Origin: Bacillus pumilus
GTDB taxonomy: Bacteria > Bacillota > Bacilli > Bacillales > Bacillaceae
Direction: 5' to 3'
Length of the DNA: 64,000 nt
Assembly (NCBI RefSeq): GCF_003431975.1
Contig: NZ_CP027116.1
Location: forward strand, 3,844,001 to 3,908,000
In this document: piece after piece, positions 37,026-45,816 of the stretch
Numbering within the stretch: position 1 is the first letter of the stretch
How the letters are laid out: every line of letters starts with the position of its first letter
The notes under the pieces: generated by a model
The model's database searches: none
Told to the model about the DNA's origin: nothing
The model's input: only the letters and a program-made list of their open reading frames with translations
Position numbers and translations under genes: made by a program

Positions 37026-38231
37026 GTGGAAACAACAACACCAAATGCCGTGCAAAAAGCGTTATTAAGAGGGAAAAATAAGCAGGATCCGTATCACCCA
37101 TTTGATTGGTATGCCCACATGCGTCAGACATCCCCTGTTCACTTTGATGAAGACAGCCAAACATGGAGTGTATTCACCTATGAAGAAGCAAAACGTGTGA
37201 CAATCGATAAAGATACCTTTTCTAGTCAGCCTCCTAAAGACCGGCGGAAGACTTCCATGATGAAAACAATGGTGATGATGGACCCTCCTAATCATACTCG
37301 CATCCGTTCCATTGTTAGCAAAGCCTTTACACCTCGCGTCATGAAATCGTGGGAGCCGCGTATTCAAGAATTGATGGAAGAACTCATGGAAGAAATTGAA
37401 GGGAAACAAGAGATTGATCTTGTTCAAAACATCTCGTATCCACTCCCTGTCATTGTGATTGCAGAGCTTTTAGGTGTGCCGTCAGAGCATAAACAATCCT
37501 TTAAAGAATGGTCAGATCTTCTCGTCAGCATGCCTAAAAGCGAAAATAAGGAAGATGTCGCAGAATGGCAGAAAACCCGGGACAAAGGAGAAGCAGACAT
37601 GATGGCGTTTTTTGCAGACATTATTGAAAAGAAGCGTCACAACCTCGGTGATGATTTGATTTCCCTCCTGATTCAAGCAGAGGAGAATGGAGATAAACTG
37701 TCAGCGGATGAATTAATTCCATTCTGTAATCTTCTTCTTTTAGCCGGCAACGAAACAACCACCAATCTCATCTCCAACATGATCTTTAGCTTGTTAGAAC
37801 AGCCGGGTGCGTATGAAGCGCTCGCTCAATCACCTGAACTCATTCCACGAGCGGTGGAGGAGGCTGTCCGTTTTCGTGCACCAGCTCCTACGATCGTCCG
37901 ATATGTCACAGAAGACACAGAGCTTGGAGGGAAAGTGTTGAAAAAGGGAGACAATGTGATTGTGTTTCTTGCTTCTGCCAACCGGGATGAGCGTCAATTT
38001 TCAAATGCACATGAGTTTGATATACACCGCCATCCTAACCCTCATATTGGTTTCGGGCACGGCATCCATTTCTGTCTTGGCGCACCACTAGCCCGCCTTG
38101 AAGCATGTACAGCTATAAAGATTTTAATAGAACGTTATGAGACGCTAGAGCTCCTCTCGTACGTTCCGATGACAAGCAGCAGCATGTATGGACTGAAAGA
38201 GCTGAAGCTGCGTGTCACGCCTCGTTTATAA
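37026..38231 (+). CDS. Cytochrome P450, CYP109B1 (YjiB)-like
   Basis: A soluble monooxygenase of 401 residues. Motifs: I-helix LAGNETTTN, K-helix ExxR in EEAVRFR, and the heme loop FGHGIHFCLGAPLAR with Cys near residue 350. The whole length resembles B. subtilis YjiB (CYP109B1), which oxidises fatty acids, terpenoids and other hydrophobic substrates; B. subtilis yjiB lies elsewhere on the chromosome. No redox partner is adjacent. Start is taken as the GTG at 37026, 8 nt after AAGGAG; an ATG at 37020 is only 2 nt from that site. Confidence 0.88.
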   Translation: METTTPNAVQKALLRGKNKQDPYHPFDWYAHMRQTSPVHFDEDSQTWSVFTYEEAKRVTIDKDTFSSQPPKDRRKTSMMKTMVMMDPPNHTRIRSIVSKAFTPRVMKSWEPRIQELMEELMEEIEGKQEIDLVQNISYPLPVIVIAELLGVPSEHKQSFKEWSDLLVSMPKSENKEDVAEWQKTRDKGEADMMAFFADIIEKKRHNLGDDLISLLIQAEENGDKLSADELIPFCNLLLLAGNETTTNLISNMIFSLLEQPGAYEALAQSPELIPRAVEEAVRFRAPAPTIVRYVTEDTELGGKVLKKGDNVIVFLASANRDERQFSNAHEFDIHRHPNPHIGFGHGIHFCLGAPLARLEACTAIKILIERYETLELLSYVPMTSSSMYGLKELKLRVTPRL

Positions 38232-38234
38232 CAG

Positions 38235-38265
38235 AAAAGACTCCCGGGCATGGGAGTCTTTTTTT
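38235..38265 (+). terminator. Bidirectional terminator after P450 gene
   Basis: AAAGACTCCC pairs with GGGAGTCTTT around GGGCAT, followed by T residues. It separates the convergent P450 and yycE genes. Confidence 0.9.
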
Positions 38266-38677
38266 AAATGGGGGTGATTCCGTCTGTGTTCATGAGTACA
38301 ATGCGATACCCATCTGGATCTTCAATCGTTGCTCCTCCCCGTTCCCAATATGGATTTGTAGAGGTGACTTGCCGTCCGCCAAATGAAAGCAACCTCTTTT
38401 TCATTTGCCTGAATTCCTCAGCATCCGGAATATAGAACACAAGAAGCTGTTCTGGATGGGGGGCAGGCAGACTTTCTTCTTCTTCATGCTTCGTGATTTC
38501 TAAATGAACATGCTGATGAGGGAGCCCCAGCATGACACCATCATATCCTTCATGCTGATCAAATGAGCCTATTCTTTTGAGTCCTAAGCCTTCTTCATAA
38601 AAGGAAACAACCTTTTCCATGTTAACGGTTGGGCGTGCGATGCGTAATTGAGCGGCTTCGAATTGTTGAAATTTCAT
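38264..38677 (-). CDS. yycE: YycE, glyoxalase/VOC-superfamily protein
   Basis: A 137-residue VOC-fold protein with two beta-alpha-beta modules (ARPTVNMEKVVSFYEEGLGL; FGGRQVTSTNPYWERGGATIEDPDGYRIVLMN). Candidate metal ligands are His at HLEI and Glu in IEDPDG. Function is not known; VOC proteins include glyoxalases, dioxygenases and antibiotic-binding proteins. Position between purA and dnaC matches B. subtilis yycE. Confidence 0.85.
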   Translation of the reverse strand: MKFQQFEAAQLRIARPTVNMEKVVSFYEEGLGLKRIGSFDQHEGYDGVMLGLPHQHVHLEITKHEEEESLPAPHPEQLLVFYIPDAEEFRQMKKRLLSFGGRQVTSTNPYWERGGATIEDPDGYRIVLMNTDGITPI

Positions 38678-38777
38678 CAGTCATCACTCCTTTTCTCCTT
38701 TTAGTATACGGTTTCTCTGTCTTGCCATCCTCCTCATTTGGACTGTTTTTCAATCATTCTTTCGATGTAGATCAATC

Positions 38778-38808
38778 AAAAAAAGCCCAGCTTCTTGAGC
38801 TGGGCTTT
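38778..38808 (-). terminator. dnaC: dnaC terminator
   Basis: Minus-strand AAAGCCCAGCT pairs with AGCTGGGCTTT and is followed by TTTTGATT. It overlaps the dnaC stop codon. Confidence 0.9.
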
Positions 38809-40171
38809 AAGCACCGGGCGGAACACCCGCATCGTCAAATCTTCTTTCCAGGTTGACGAATTTGTTATATTCTTTGACGAACGCCAGTGATACTGTACCC
38901 ACTGGGCCGTTACGCTGTTTGGCAATGATGATTTCAATAATATTCTTATTCTCTGATTCTTTGTCGTAGTAATCATCACGATAAAGGAATGCCACGATAT
39001 CGGCATCCTGCTCGATACTTCCTGATTCACGAATATCAGACATCATTGGACGTTTGTCCTGACGCTGCTCTACTCCACGTGAAAGCTGAGACAATGCAAT
39101 AACCGGAACTTCAAGTTCCCTTGCCAGCGATTTTAATGCCCGAGAGATTTCAGACACCTCTTGCTGGCGGTTATCGCTTGATCGTCCGCTCCCTTGAATG
39201 AGCTGTAAGTAGTCAATCAGGATCATGCCAAGACCATTTTCTTGCTTCAAACGGCGGCATTTCGAGCGAATTTCACTTACTCTAATTCCAGGTGTATCAT
39301 CAATGAAAATCCCACTATTGGATAGCGAACCCATCGCCATTGTCAGCTTGCCCCAGTCCTCTTCTGTGAGATTACCAGTTCTTAAGTTCTGTGCATTGAT
39401 ATTCCCCTCTGCACAAAGCATACGCATGACGAGCTGCTCAGCACCCATCTCTAAACTAAAGATGGCGACACTTTCGTCCGTTTTGGTCGCGACATTTTGT
39501 GCGATGTTCAATGCGAAAGCCGTTTTCCCTACTGATGGACGAGCCGCTACAATGATTAAGTCATTTCGCTGGAATCCAGCCGTCATCCGGTCAAGCTCTG
39601 AGAAACCTGTTGGAATCCCTGTAATATCGCCCTTTCGGTTATGAAGCTGTTCAATATTATCATATGTTTGAACAAGAACGTCCTTAATATTTTGAAAAGC
39701 CCCTGAGTTTTTACGCTGCGCCACTTCCATAATGGTCTTTTCAGCATCACTCAACAGATCCTCTACTTCATCCTCACGCGTGTACCCATCCTGTGCAATG
39801 GTTGTCGCCGTGCGGATCAGACGTCTTAAAATTGATTTCTCTTCTACAATTTTTGCATAGTATTCAATGTTTGCAGCAGTTGGGACAGAGTTCGCAATAT
39901 CGGTTAAATACGAAATCCCGCCTACCTCTTCTAGCAAATCTGTATTGGCAAGTTCAGAAGTCACCGTGACGAGATCGACCGGTTCTCCTCTATCGCCAAG
40001 GACAAGCATCGCATTGTAAATCTTTTGATGCGACATTCTATAGAAATCCTCTGGAATTAATACCTCAGAAGCGAGCGTGAGCGCAGATGGTTCTAAAAAA
40101 ACAGCACCTAATACGGCCTGCTCGGCTTCTATATTTTGCGGCGGCAGCCGGTCATCGAGAAGTTCCGTCAT
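38807..40171 (-). CDS. dnaC: Replicative DNA helicase (DnaC in Bacillus, DnaB family)
   Basis: A 454-residue hexameric 5'-3' helicase of the replication fork. The N-terminal domain starts NDR/DDRLPPQNIEAEQAVLGA; the RecA-like domain has Walker A ARPSVGKTAFA, Walker B ILIDYLQLIQ, and the DnaB motif ESGSIEQDAD. Start is the ATG at 40171 giving the B. subtilis length; the frame runs 44 residues further without homology. In B. subtilis the gene is followed on the chromosome by yycD-yycC-yycB; here the bacillibactin region intervenes. Confidence 0.97.
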   Translation of the reverse strand: MTELLDDRLPPQNIEAEQAVLGAVFLEPSALTLASEVLIPEDFYRMSHQKIYNAMLVLGDRGEPVDLVTVTSELANTDLLEEVGGISYLTDIANSVPTAANIEYYAKIVEEKSILRRLIRTATTIAQDGYTREDEVEDLLSDAEKTIMEVAQRKNSGAFQNIKDVLVQTYDNIEQLHNRKGDITGIPTGFSELDRMTAGFQRNDLIIVAARPSVGKTAFALNIAQNVATKTDESVAIFSLEMGAEQLVMRMLCAEGNINAQNLRTGNLTEEDWGKLTMAMGSLSNSGIFIDDTPGIRVSEIRSKCRRLKQENGLGMILIDYLQLIQGSGRSSDNRQQEVSEISRALKSLARELEVPVIALSQLSRGVEQRQDKRPMMSDIRESGSIEQDADIVAFLYRDDYYDKESENKNIIEIIIAKQRNGPVGTVSLAFVKEYNKFVNLERRFDDAGVPPGA

Positions 40172-40311
40172 GCCAAGCACCGTCCTTTCATAAAAAAATA
40201 CGCTACTCATCATTTTAACATTTTCATCAATAAAAAAGTGAAAAACATCGACTATAGTCAAAATTACCATGAGGATGTTTCGTTGAACAGCCAACCAACG
40301 CATTTCAATAG

Positions 40312-40350
40312 AAAAGACTCTGTAACATAAATTGTTATAGAGTCCTTTAT
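40312..40350 (-). terminator. Terminator between DUF4885 pair and dnaC
   Basis: AAAGGACTC pairs with GAGTCTTTT on the minus strand around an inner AT-rich stem (ATAACAATTTATGTTA). It ends transcription from the DUF4885 pair before dnaC. Confidence 0.75.
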
Positions 40351-40391
40351 TGTCGCTAATGGGATTAGTATCTGTTGTCGATCACATTTTG

Positions 40392-41348
40392 TTAATCTAT
40401 CGTTTTCTTCACTCCATAATTGTCTTTTTGTCCAATGTCTTGTAAAGACCCGTTTTGATACCCAATAGATAACACCAAATCTGGAATAGAATCATACCCG
40501 TTTTTCGCTAGATCAAATAGCTGTGCACCATAATGTGAAGCGGCAATGCGCGCATTTTCTGCTGTGTATGGGTTTTTCAGGAGTTCTTCTTTGTATATAT
40601 CAAAAATATTGGTACCGTTAGCCGTTACAAATTGACCGTTTACAATGCTTAAATCTTTTAAATTGTAGCCTGTCACCGTTTTGATTTGATTGACAAGATG
40701 GAACTTGGCAAGAGAATCAGGTGTAAATTGAGTAGAATCATCATTTCTACTTTTCATAATATGGAAAAATAATTCTCTTGTATTGTTGGTTGTATTTAAT
40801 AAGTCTTCTATTTGTTTCATCAGCGATTCGTCTTTTGAACCACCCACCACTAATTTAAAATTGTTCGGGTCAATGGTAAAGGTTAAATTTGTGTTTTTAG
40901 GAATGGTTATACCGTTTTTAGAGAATAAATCTTGTAATTGTTCGTTGACCTTTTGACGATTGAGTATTTTCTTTTCTACACTTTCTTGCGTAGGATCATA
41001 CCTTTTTTCATTACGGAAGATGGCGTCATTAAAATCGTATTGTCCACCTTTTCCAGAATTAGCCCAGCCAATTTCCATCGTATAAGCAGCTTCTCTCTCT
41101 ACTTTAGTTAGATCACTCCTGAAATAAGGAGAGCGTGGATTTCGATACTTATCGTGTATATGACCATGAGGATTTTTGAAACGTTTATTTTGTTCATTTA
41201 TTTTTTCGTATTTCTCATCTAATATTTTCATTCGTCTATCAGATTCGGTCATCACCTCATTTGTACTTTTAATAGCTGGATGGCTATTGAAGTCTGTAAG
41301 GTTCTGATTGTTTAGAATAGCAGTTGTGTTTGATGTATTTATCTTCAC
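40392..41348 (-). CDS. DUF4885-like protein, copy 2
   Basis: A 318-residue protein about 85 percent identical by eye to the gene just upstream, with which it overlaps by 4 nt (ATGA). No signal peptide or membrane segment is visible. The conserved central block (MTESDRRMKILDEKYEKINEQ) is helical and charged, and the C-terminal third is identical over long stretches. It resembles the DUF4885 family seen in Bacillus, whose role is not known to me. A recent duplication followed by divergence at the N- and C-terminal ends best explains the pair. Confidence 0.7.
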   Translation of the reverse strand: MKINTSNTTAILNNQNLTDFNSHPAIKSTNEVMTESDRRMKILDEKYEKINEQNKRFKNPHGHIHDKYRNPRSPYFRSDLTKVEREAAYTMEIGWANSGKGGQYDFNDAIFRNEKRYDPTQESVEKKILNRQKVNEQLQDLFSKNGITIPKNTNLTFTIDPNNFKLVVGGSKDESLMKQIEDLLNTTNNTRELFFHIMKSRNDDSTQFTPDSLAKFHLVNQIKTVTGYNLKDLSIVNGQFVTANGTNIFDIYKEELLKNPYTAENARIAASHYGAQLFDLAKNGYDSIPDLVLSIGYQNGSLQDIGQKDNYGVKKTID

Positions 41349-42292
41349 TTTGATACTCCGTAATTCACTTTTTGTCCAATATCATATAAAGACCCGTTTT
41401 GATAACCAATAGATAACACCAAATCGGGAATTGAATCAAACCCGTTTTTGGCTAGATCAAATAATTGTGCACCATAATGTGAAGCGGCAATGCGCGCATT
41501 TTCTGCGGTGTACGGATTTTTAAGAAGTTCTTCTTTGTATATATCAAAAATATTGGTACCGTTAGCCGTTACAAATTGACCGTTTACAATGCTTAAATCG
41601 TTTAAATTGTAGCCTGTCACCGTTTTGATTTGATTAACAAGGTGAAACTTGGCAAGAGAATCCGGCGTAAATTGAGCAGAATCTTCATTTCTACTTTTCA
41701 TAATATGGAAAAACAGTTCTCTTGTATTGTTGGTGGTATTTAAGAGATCTTCTATTTGTTTGACCAGTGTTTCGTCTTCTGATCCACTCACCACTAATTT
41801 GAAATGATTTGGATCAATCGTAAAAGTTAAATTAGTATTTTTGGGAATGTTTAAACCATTGGCAGAAAATAAAGCTTGTAGTTGTTCGTTTACTTTTTGA
41901 CGATTGAGTATTTTCTTTTCTACACTTTCTTGGGTAGGATCGTATCGTTTTTCATTGCGGAAGATGGCGTCATTAAAATCGTATTGTCCACCCTTATTAT
42001 TCCTTGCCCAACTCATTTCCATAATGTAAGCAGCTTCTCTCTCCACGGAAGTTAGGTCACTTCTGAAATAAGAAGAGTATGGATTTCGATACTTATCATA
42101 TATATGGCCTTGAGGATCTTTGAAACGCTTATTTTGTTCATTTATTTTTTCGTATTTCTCATCTAATATTTTCATTCGTCTATCAGATTCGGTCATCACC
42201 TCATTCGTACTTTTAATAGCTGATTGACCTTTAGGGTCTATTCGGTTCTGATTATAAGAAGTGCTGGCTGTGTATGACGTATTGATATTCAT
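41345..42292 (-). CDS. DUF4885-like protein, copy 1
   Basis: A 315-residue paralogue of the downstream gene and the first gene of the pair. The N-terminus MNINTSYTASTSYNQNRID is poorly structured; residues 30-110 hold the charged helical block, and residues 120-300 are likely globular, ending SIGYQNGSLYDIGQ. The ribosome binding site is GGAGAATC. It is transcribed divergently from the secreted-protein gene at 42402, with about 110 nt between them, so the two units may share control. Function unknown. Confidence 0.7.
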   Translation of the reverse strand: MNINTSYTASTSYNQNRIDPKGQSAIKSTNEVMTESDRRMKILDEKYEKINEQNKRFKDPQGHIYDKYRNPYSSYFRSDLTSVEREAAYIMEMSWARNNKGGQYDFNDAIFRNEKRYDPTQESVEKKILNRQKVNEQLQALFSANGLNIPKNTNLTFTIDPNHFKLVVSGSEDETLVKQIEDLLNTTNNTRELFFHIMKSRNEDSAQFTPDSLAKFHLVNQIKTVTGYNLNDLSIVNGQFVTANGTNIFDIYKEELLKNPYTAENARIAASHYGAQLFDLAKNGFDSIPDLVLSIGYQNGSLYDIGQKVNYGVSK

Positions 42293-42401
42293 TTTGATTC
42301 TCCTTTTTTAAAAAAATAGTGATTATTAAATATATCGGCAATTAAGTTAAAATTTGTTAGTTTTGATCCGATATAGTAATTATTACAAGGAGGGTTAAAA
42401 T

Positions 42402-43259
42402 ATGACAAATACTATCTTCAAACTTTTTTTATTACCTGCATTGGTATTAGTGCTTATTACTAGTCTGTTTGCACCTAATTCAGCAGAAGCAGCGATTACG
42501 GGGAATAACAGCCCTAACACAGCAAGCTCAATGGGATATTGGAAATATAGTCGTCCAGATACGACAATCTTGCCTGAAGGTGAAAATGAAGCGTATTATC
42601 AGTTCACGATTAACAAGGGTGAAAGAGTTTATGTAAGAAGTTCGTATAATAAGCAATATACAGGGATGAATATCGAGGTGTATAATTCGAAATATTCTAG
42701 GACAGGGTCCGAAGTTATTAATCCTCATTCAGTAACGCCTTTTATTTTTGCCAATACTGGTGATGTTACTTCAACTTCAGAAACTTATTTTGTGAAAGTG
42801 ACCCGTGGTACATATACGGGAAATATGTATTTTACTGTTTCCATTCAAGATCGTATTAAATCTGGAAATGGGACATTCAACTTTCTGGGGTCTGCTACCA
42901 ACTTGGGGAATTCTTCTTTAAATTTTTTAGGGGTTGATTCTTCTGTCATTACAATGGATTTAACTAATAATCCTGCAGTTCCTAAACGTGCTATTGTTAA
43001 ATCGATTTCGACGACTAGTACTCAAACACCTAACCAAGGGAATGTCACACACAAACTGATGGCTGATGAAAACAAAATTTGGTACCAATCACTTTTTTCA
43101 TCTGCAACAAGTGGTTCTTATCGTATTTCTCTGGAAGATCAATTAAAAGTGGCTCAAAAATGGAGCTTTAAGTACAACGCAAAAGCTACAGCGAGATCTA
43201 CTATGAGTAATGTCAAAGCTGATATCCGTTACGAATATGATGTCACAGATGGATTCTAA
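42402..43259 (+). CDS. Secreted protein of unknown function
   Basis: A 285-residue protein with a clear signal peptide: MTNTIFKLF, hydrophobic core LPALVLVLITSLF, cleavage after AEA near residue 30. The mature part is rich in Ser, Thr, Asn and Tyr, has few Cys, and looks beta-sheet-rich (for example YYQFTINKGERVYVRSS), like pre-peptidase C-terminal or jelly-roll modules of extracellular proteins. No catalytic motif is recognised. AAGGAGGG precedes the ATG 9 nt upstream. It is divergent from the DUF4885 pair and ends in its own terminator. Confidence 0.7.
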   Translation: MTNTIFKLFLLPALVLVLITSLFAPNSAEAAITGNNSPNTASSMGYWKYSRPDTTILPEGENEAYYQFTINKGERVYVRSSYNKQYTGMNIEVYNSKYSRTGSEVINPHSVTPFIFANTGDVTSTSETYFVKVTRGTYTGNMYFTVSIQDRIKSGNGTFNFLGSATNLGNSSLNFLGVDSSVITMDLTNNPAVPKRAIVKSISTTSTQTPNQGNVTHKLMADENKIWYQSLFSSATSGSYRISLEDQLKVAQKWSFKYNAKATARSTMSNVKADIRYEYDVTDGF

Positions 43260-43298
43260 TTGAATGGTGCTTGTAGACATGTACACCAATTGATCAAA

Positions 43299-43330
43299 AA
43301 GTAAGGGGACATCCCTTACTTTTTTCTTTT
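43299..43330 (+). terminator. Terminator after the secreted-protein gene
   Basis: AAGTAAGGG pairs with CCCTTACTT around GACAT, then TTTTCTTTTT. Confidence 0.9.
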
Positions 43331-43363
43331 TAACATTTTCATGAATAAAAAAGAGAATGTTTG

Positions 43364-43582
43364 TTAGTGGTGGTTTTGATGGAGGGCGTATTGAAAGAGA
43401 AGGATAGTAATCATACCGGTGGTCTGCTGGTACAAATCCCATTCTTCATAGGCCGCAAATGTCATCCGTATTTCGTGTAATGATTGCTTCATTTCATGAT
43501 ATTCTTCCATTGTAAACGTATTTTTTAGTTTGAGCTGATTTTCAAGCAGTTTTAGTCTCAGCTTTCCTAATGAAGTTTTCAT
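43364..43582 (-). CDS. Small hypothetical protein
   Basis: A 72-residue frame starting at ATG 43582, with AAGGG about 11 nt upstream. It is helical and charged at the N-terminus (SLGKLRLKLLENQLKLKN), and has a hydrophobic C-terminal stretch (MITILLFQYAL). I do not recognise it. It may be a real small gene because it has a plausible start and lies in an otherwise empty gap, but composition alone does not prove it. Confidence 0.4.
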   Translation of the reverse strand: MKTSLGKLRLKLLENQLKLKNTFTMEEYHEMKQSLHEIRMTFAAYEEWDLYQQTTGMITILLFQYALHQNHH

Positions 43583-43952
43583 TCTGCTTACATTCCCTTC
43601 AATCTTGTCTTTCTTAGAAAATTGTATATGAATTGACCCATGTTATTGAATAAGTTGTGAGATAAGATCACCAGTTTTTCATAAAATCCTCCTCTTTTTC
43701 CCTCAAAAATACAATTAGGTCTATAGACTTATTTTTTCCTCCGAGTTATTTCAAGAAGAAAAACCTATATATATTCCTGAATCAAACAGAAGAAAATGGT
43801 AAATATTCCGGGACGGTCAAGGTCTTTTAGCATTTCTCTGCTTTTTAAATGACACAGTCTGGCATTCCTATTTTCAATCATTTGGTAGTTAGTTAGTCCT
43901 TTAATTTCTGAATATTCTAATTTAATTGCCTATTACACAACTTCATGAACAT

Positions 43953-44017
43953 TTGACTTCGTAATTGATAACTATTATCATTTGATTTGCTTGCGTGATA
44001 AATGAGAATCATTTTCA
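43953..44017 (+). promoter_or_regulatory. Fur-regulated promoter of the bacillibactin operon
   Basis: A sigma-A promoter TTGACT (43953-43958), 17 nt, TATCAT (43976-43981) overlaps a Fur box TGATAACTATTATCA (43966-43980). A second Fur box TGAGAATCATTTTCA lies at 44003-44017. Both follow the Bacillus 7-1-7 consensus, so iron-loaded Fur should block transcription. The rest of 43583-43950 contains no gene I can support. Confidence 0.85.
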
Positions 44018-44115
44018 TTTGAAGGAACCATTCTTCAATCTCTGCACTCATCCAATATCCGCAAGCCAGATTTTATCAACGTATGAGGGTCAATTTGAGG
44101 AGGGGATTTTTTCAT

Positions 44116-44997
44116 ATGTCCAAACGCCCTGAAGGAATGGGTACAGAGGTTTCACTTTTCGGAGAAAGCCGTCCTTTTTTTATACCTGGGACGGAGCAAC
44201 TGGATATTACAGCACACCCATACAGACTTTTTATATTTAAACCGAATACTACTCCTCCAGCGGCTGGTTTTCCAGTCATGTACGTGCTTGATGGGAATTC
44301 ACTTTTTGGCACAATGGTCGAAGCACTTCGTTTACAGTCAAGAAGGCCTGAAAAAACAGGTGTCGTACCTGCCATCATTGTGGGAATTGGCTATCAGACA
44401 GAAGCGCCCTATCATTCGCTCAGGCATTATGATCTCACTCTTACCAGCCCTGACGCTTCCATTGGGGGCAAAAGAAAGGATTTTTCCGTCCATACATATG
44501 GCGGGGCCTCTGCTTTCTTTTCTTTTTTAGAAAAGACTATAAAGCCTTATATCGAGCAACGCTTTCCTATCAATCAGAGTCGTCAAACACTGTTTGGGCA
44601 TTCTCTTGGCGGTCTTTTTGTATTACACACACTATTTGAGCACCCCGATGCTTATCAGACATATATTGCGGGCAGTCCTTCTATCCACTGGAACAAAGAA
44701 TTATTTCTAGAAAAAGAACACCAATTCACCAATCGTATACGTCAAGTGCCTATGGATGTAAGACTGCTTGTAGGTGTAGGTGAGTTAGAAAAACATCATC
44801 CCTGTCAAATGAATGCTCATGCAAAGTCACTAGTAAATCGTATGCTGCCTTTATCCTCGGATGGCTTGCATACAACGTATCACGAGTTTCCTGAAGAAGG
44901 ACATACGTCTGTTTTACCAGTGCTGATGAATTACGCTTTTCGTTTTGCACTTTATCATCATGATCCTTTAACAACCCCAGACATGAAAGAAAGGTAG
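44116..44997 (+). CDS. besA: BesA-like bacillibactin trilactone esterase
   Basis: A 293-residue alpha/beta hydrolase of the Fes/IroE/BesA type, which hydrolyses ferric-bacillibactin to release iron. The nucleophile elbow GHSLGG places Ser at about residue 163; DAYQTYIAGSPSIHW and the C-terminal EEGHTSV with the catalytic His follow. It is cytoplasmic, with no signal peptide. Start is the ATG at 44116 following AGGAGGGG 10 nt upstream; an ATG 33 nt earlier lacks a site. It precedes dhbA by 8 nt, as in B. subtilis where besA (yuiI) is beside dhbA. Confidence 0.88.
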   Translation: MSKRPEGMGTEVSLFGESRPFFIPGTEQLDITAHPYRLFIFKPNTTPPAAGFPVMYVLDGNSLFGTMVEALRLQSRRPEKTGVVPAIIVGIGYQTEAPYHSLRHYDLTLTSPDASIGGKRKDFSVHTYGGASAFFSFLEKTIKPYIEQRFPINQSRQTLFGHSLGGLFVLHTLFEHPDAYQTYIAGSPSIHWNKELFLEKEHQFTNRIRQVPMDVRLLVGVGELEKHHPCQMNAHAKSLVNRMLPLSSDGLHTTYHEFPEEGHTSVLPVLMNYAFRFALYHHDPLTTPDMKER

Positions 44998-45004
44998 TGA
45001 ACAC

Positions 45005-45790
45005 ATGAAACAGAGTGGTCTGTCTCATAAGATTGCCCTTATTACAGGTGCAGGACAAGGTATTGGACAAGCAGTCGCAAAAAGATTATCCGATGAAGGT
45101 GCGATCATTGCAGCAGTTGACACAAATGAAGGTCAACTGCAAAGCACCGTGCAGCAATTGAATGATAAAGGCATACGTGCCTTCGCCTATCCAGGTGACA
45201 TTACCGACCAAGCATCTGTTCAGCACATTGTCGATCAAATTGAAAGGCAGCTTGGGCCCATTTATTTACTGGTCAATGTAGCAGGTATTCTTCGAATCAG
45301 TTCGATTAACCAGCTTAGTACAGATGACTGGCAACAAACCTTTGCAGTCAATACACATGGTGTCTTTTACGTATCTCAAGCCGTCTCCAAATACATGATG
45401 AAAAGATTAGAAGGGGTCATTGTGACCATCAGCTCTAACGCAGGTGCCATTCCTAGAATGAATATGGCTGCCTATGCCGCTTCAAAAGCAGCAGCTACTT
45501 CCTTTACAAAAACGCTTGGATTAGAGCTGGCTGCCTATGGAATCAGATGCAACGTCGTCTCTCCCGGCTCTACCGCAACACCTATGCAATGGGCCTTATG
45601 GTCTGATGAGCAAGGAGCCGATCAGGTGATTAAAGGTTCATTAGAAACGTATAAAACCGGTATTCCTTTACAAAAAATCGCTGACCCTCAAAACATTGCT
45701 GATGCAGTCATTTTCTTTGCATCTGAGCAATCCAGTCATATTACGATGCAGAATCTCACGATTGATGGTGGCGCAACACTCGGAATCTAG
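45005..45790 (+). CDS. dhbA: DhbA, 2,3-dihydro-2,3-dihydroxybenzoate dehydrogenase
   Basis: A 261-residue short-chain dehydrogenase that oxidises 2,3-dihydro-DHB to 2,3-dihydroxybenzoate with NAD+. The Rossmann motif is TGAGQGIG (residues 15-22) and the catalytic residues are seen in S (VTISSNAG), YAASKAA (Y-x3-K). It starts 8 nt after besA with AAAGG upstream. It is the last of the three steps from chorismate to DHB (DhbC, DhbB, DhbA). Confidence 0.95.
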   Translation: MKQSGLSHKIALITGAGQGIGQAVAKRLSDEGAIIAAVDTNEGQLQSTVQQLNDKGIRAFAYPGDITDQASVQHIVDQIERQLGPIYLLVNVAGILRISSINQLSTDDWQQTFAVNTHGVFYVSQAVSKYMMKRLEGVIVTISSNAGAIPRMNMAAYAASKAAATSFTKTLGLELAAYGIRCNVVSPGSTATPMQWALWSDEQGADQVIKGSLETYKTGIPLQKIADPQNIADAVIFFASEQSSHITMQNLTIDGGATLGI

Positions 45791-45816
45791 TATTTTATCA
45801 AAAAGGAGGCCTTTTC

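Noticed and set aside
36916..37164. 82-residue minus-strand frame across the start of the P450 gene
   Set aside because: It overlaps the TetR/P450 intergenic region and the P450 start, lacks homology, and is better explained as a shadow frame.
39064..39079. CCACGTGAAA in dnaC resembling parS
   Set aside because: Outer bases of the 16-mer differ at about four positions, well outside the parS consensus.
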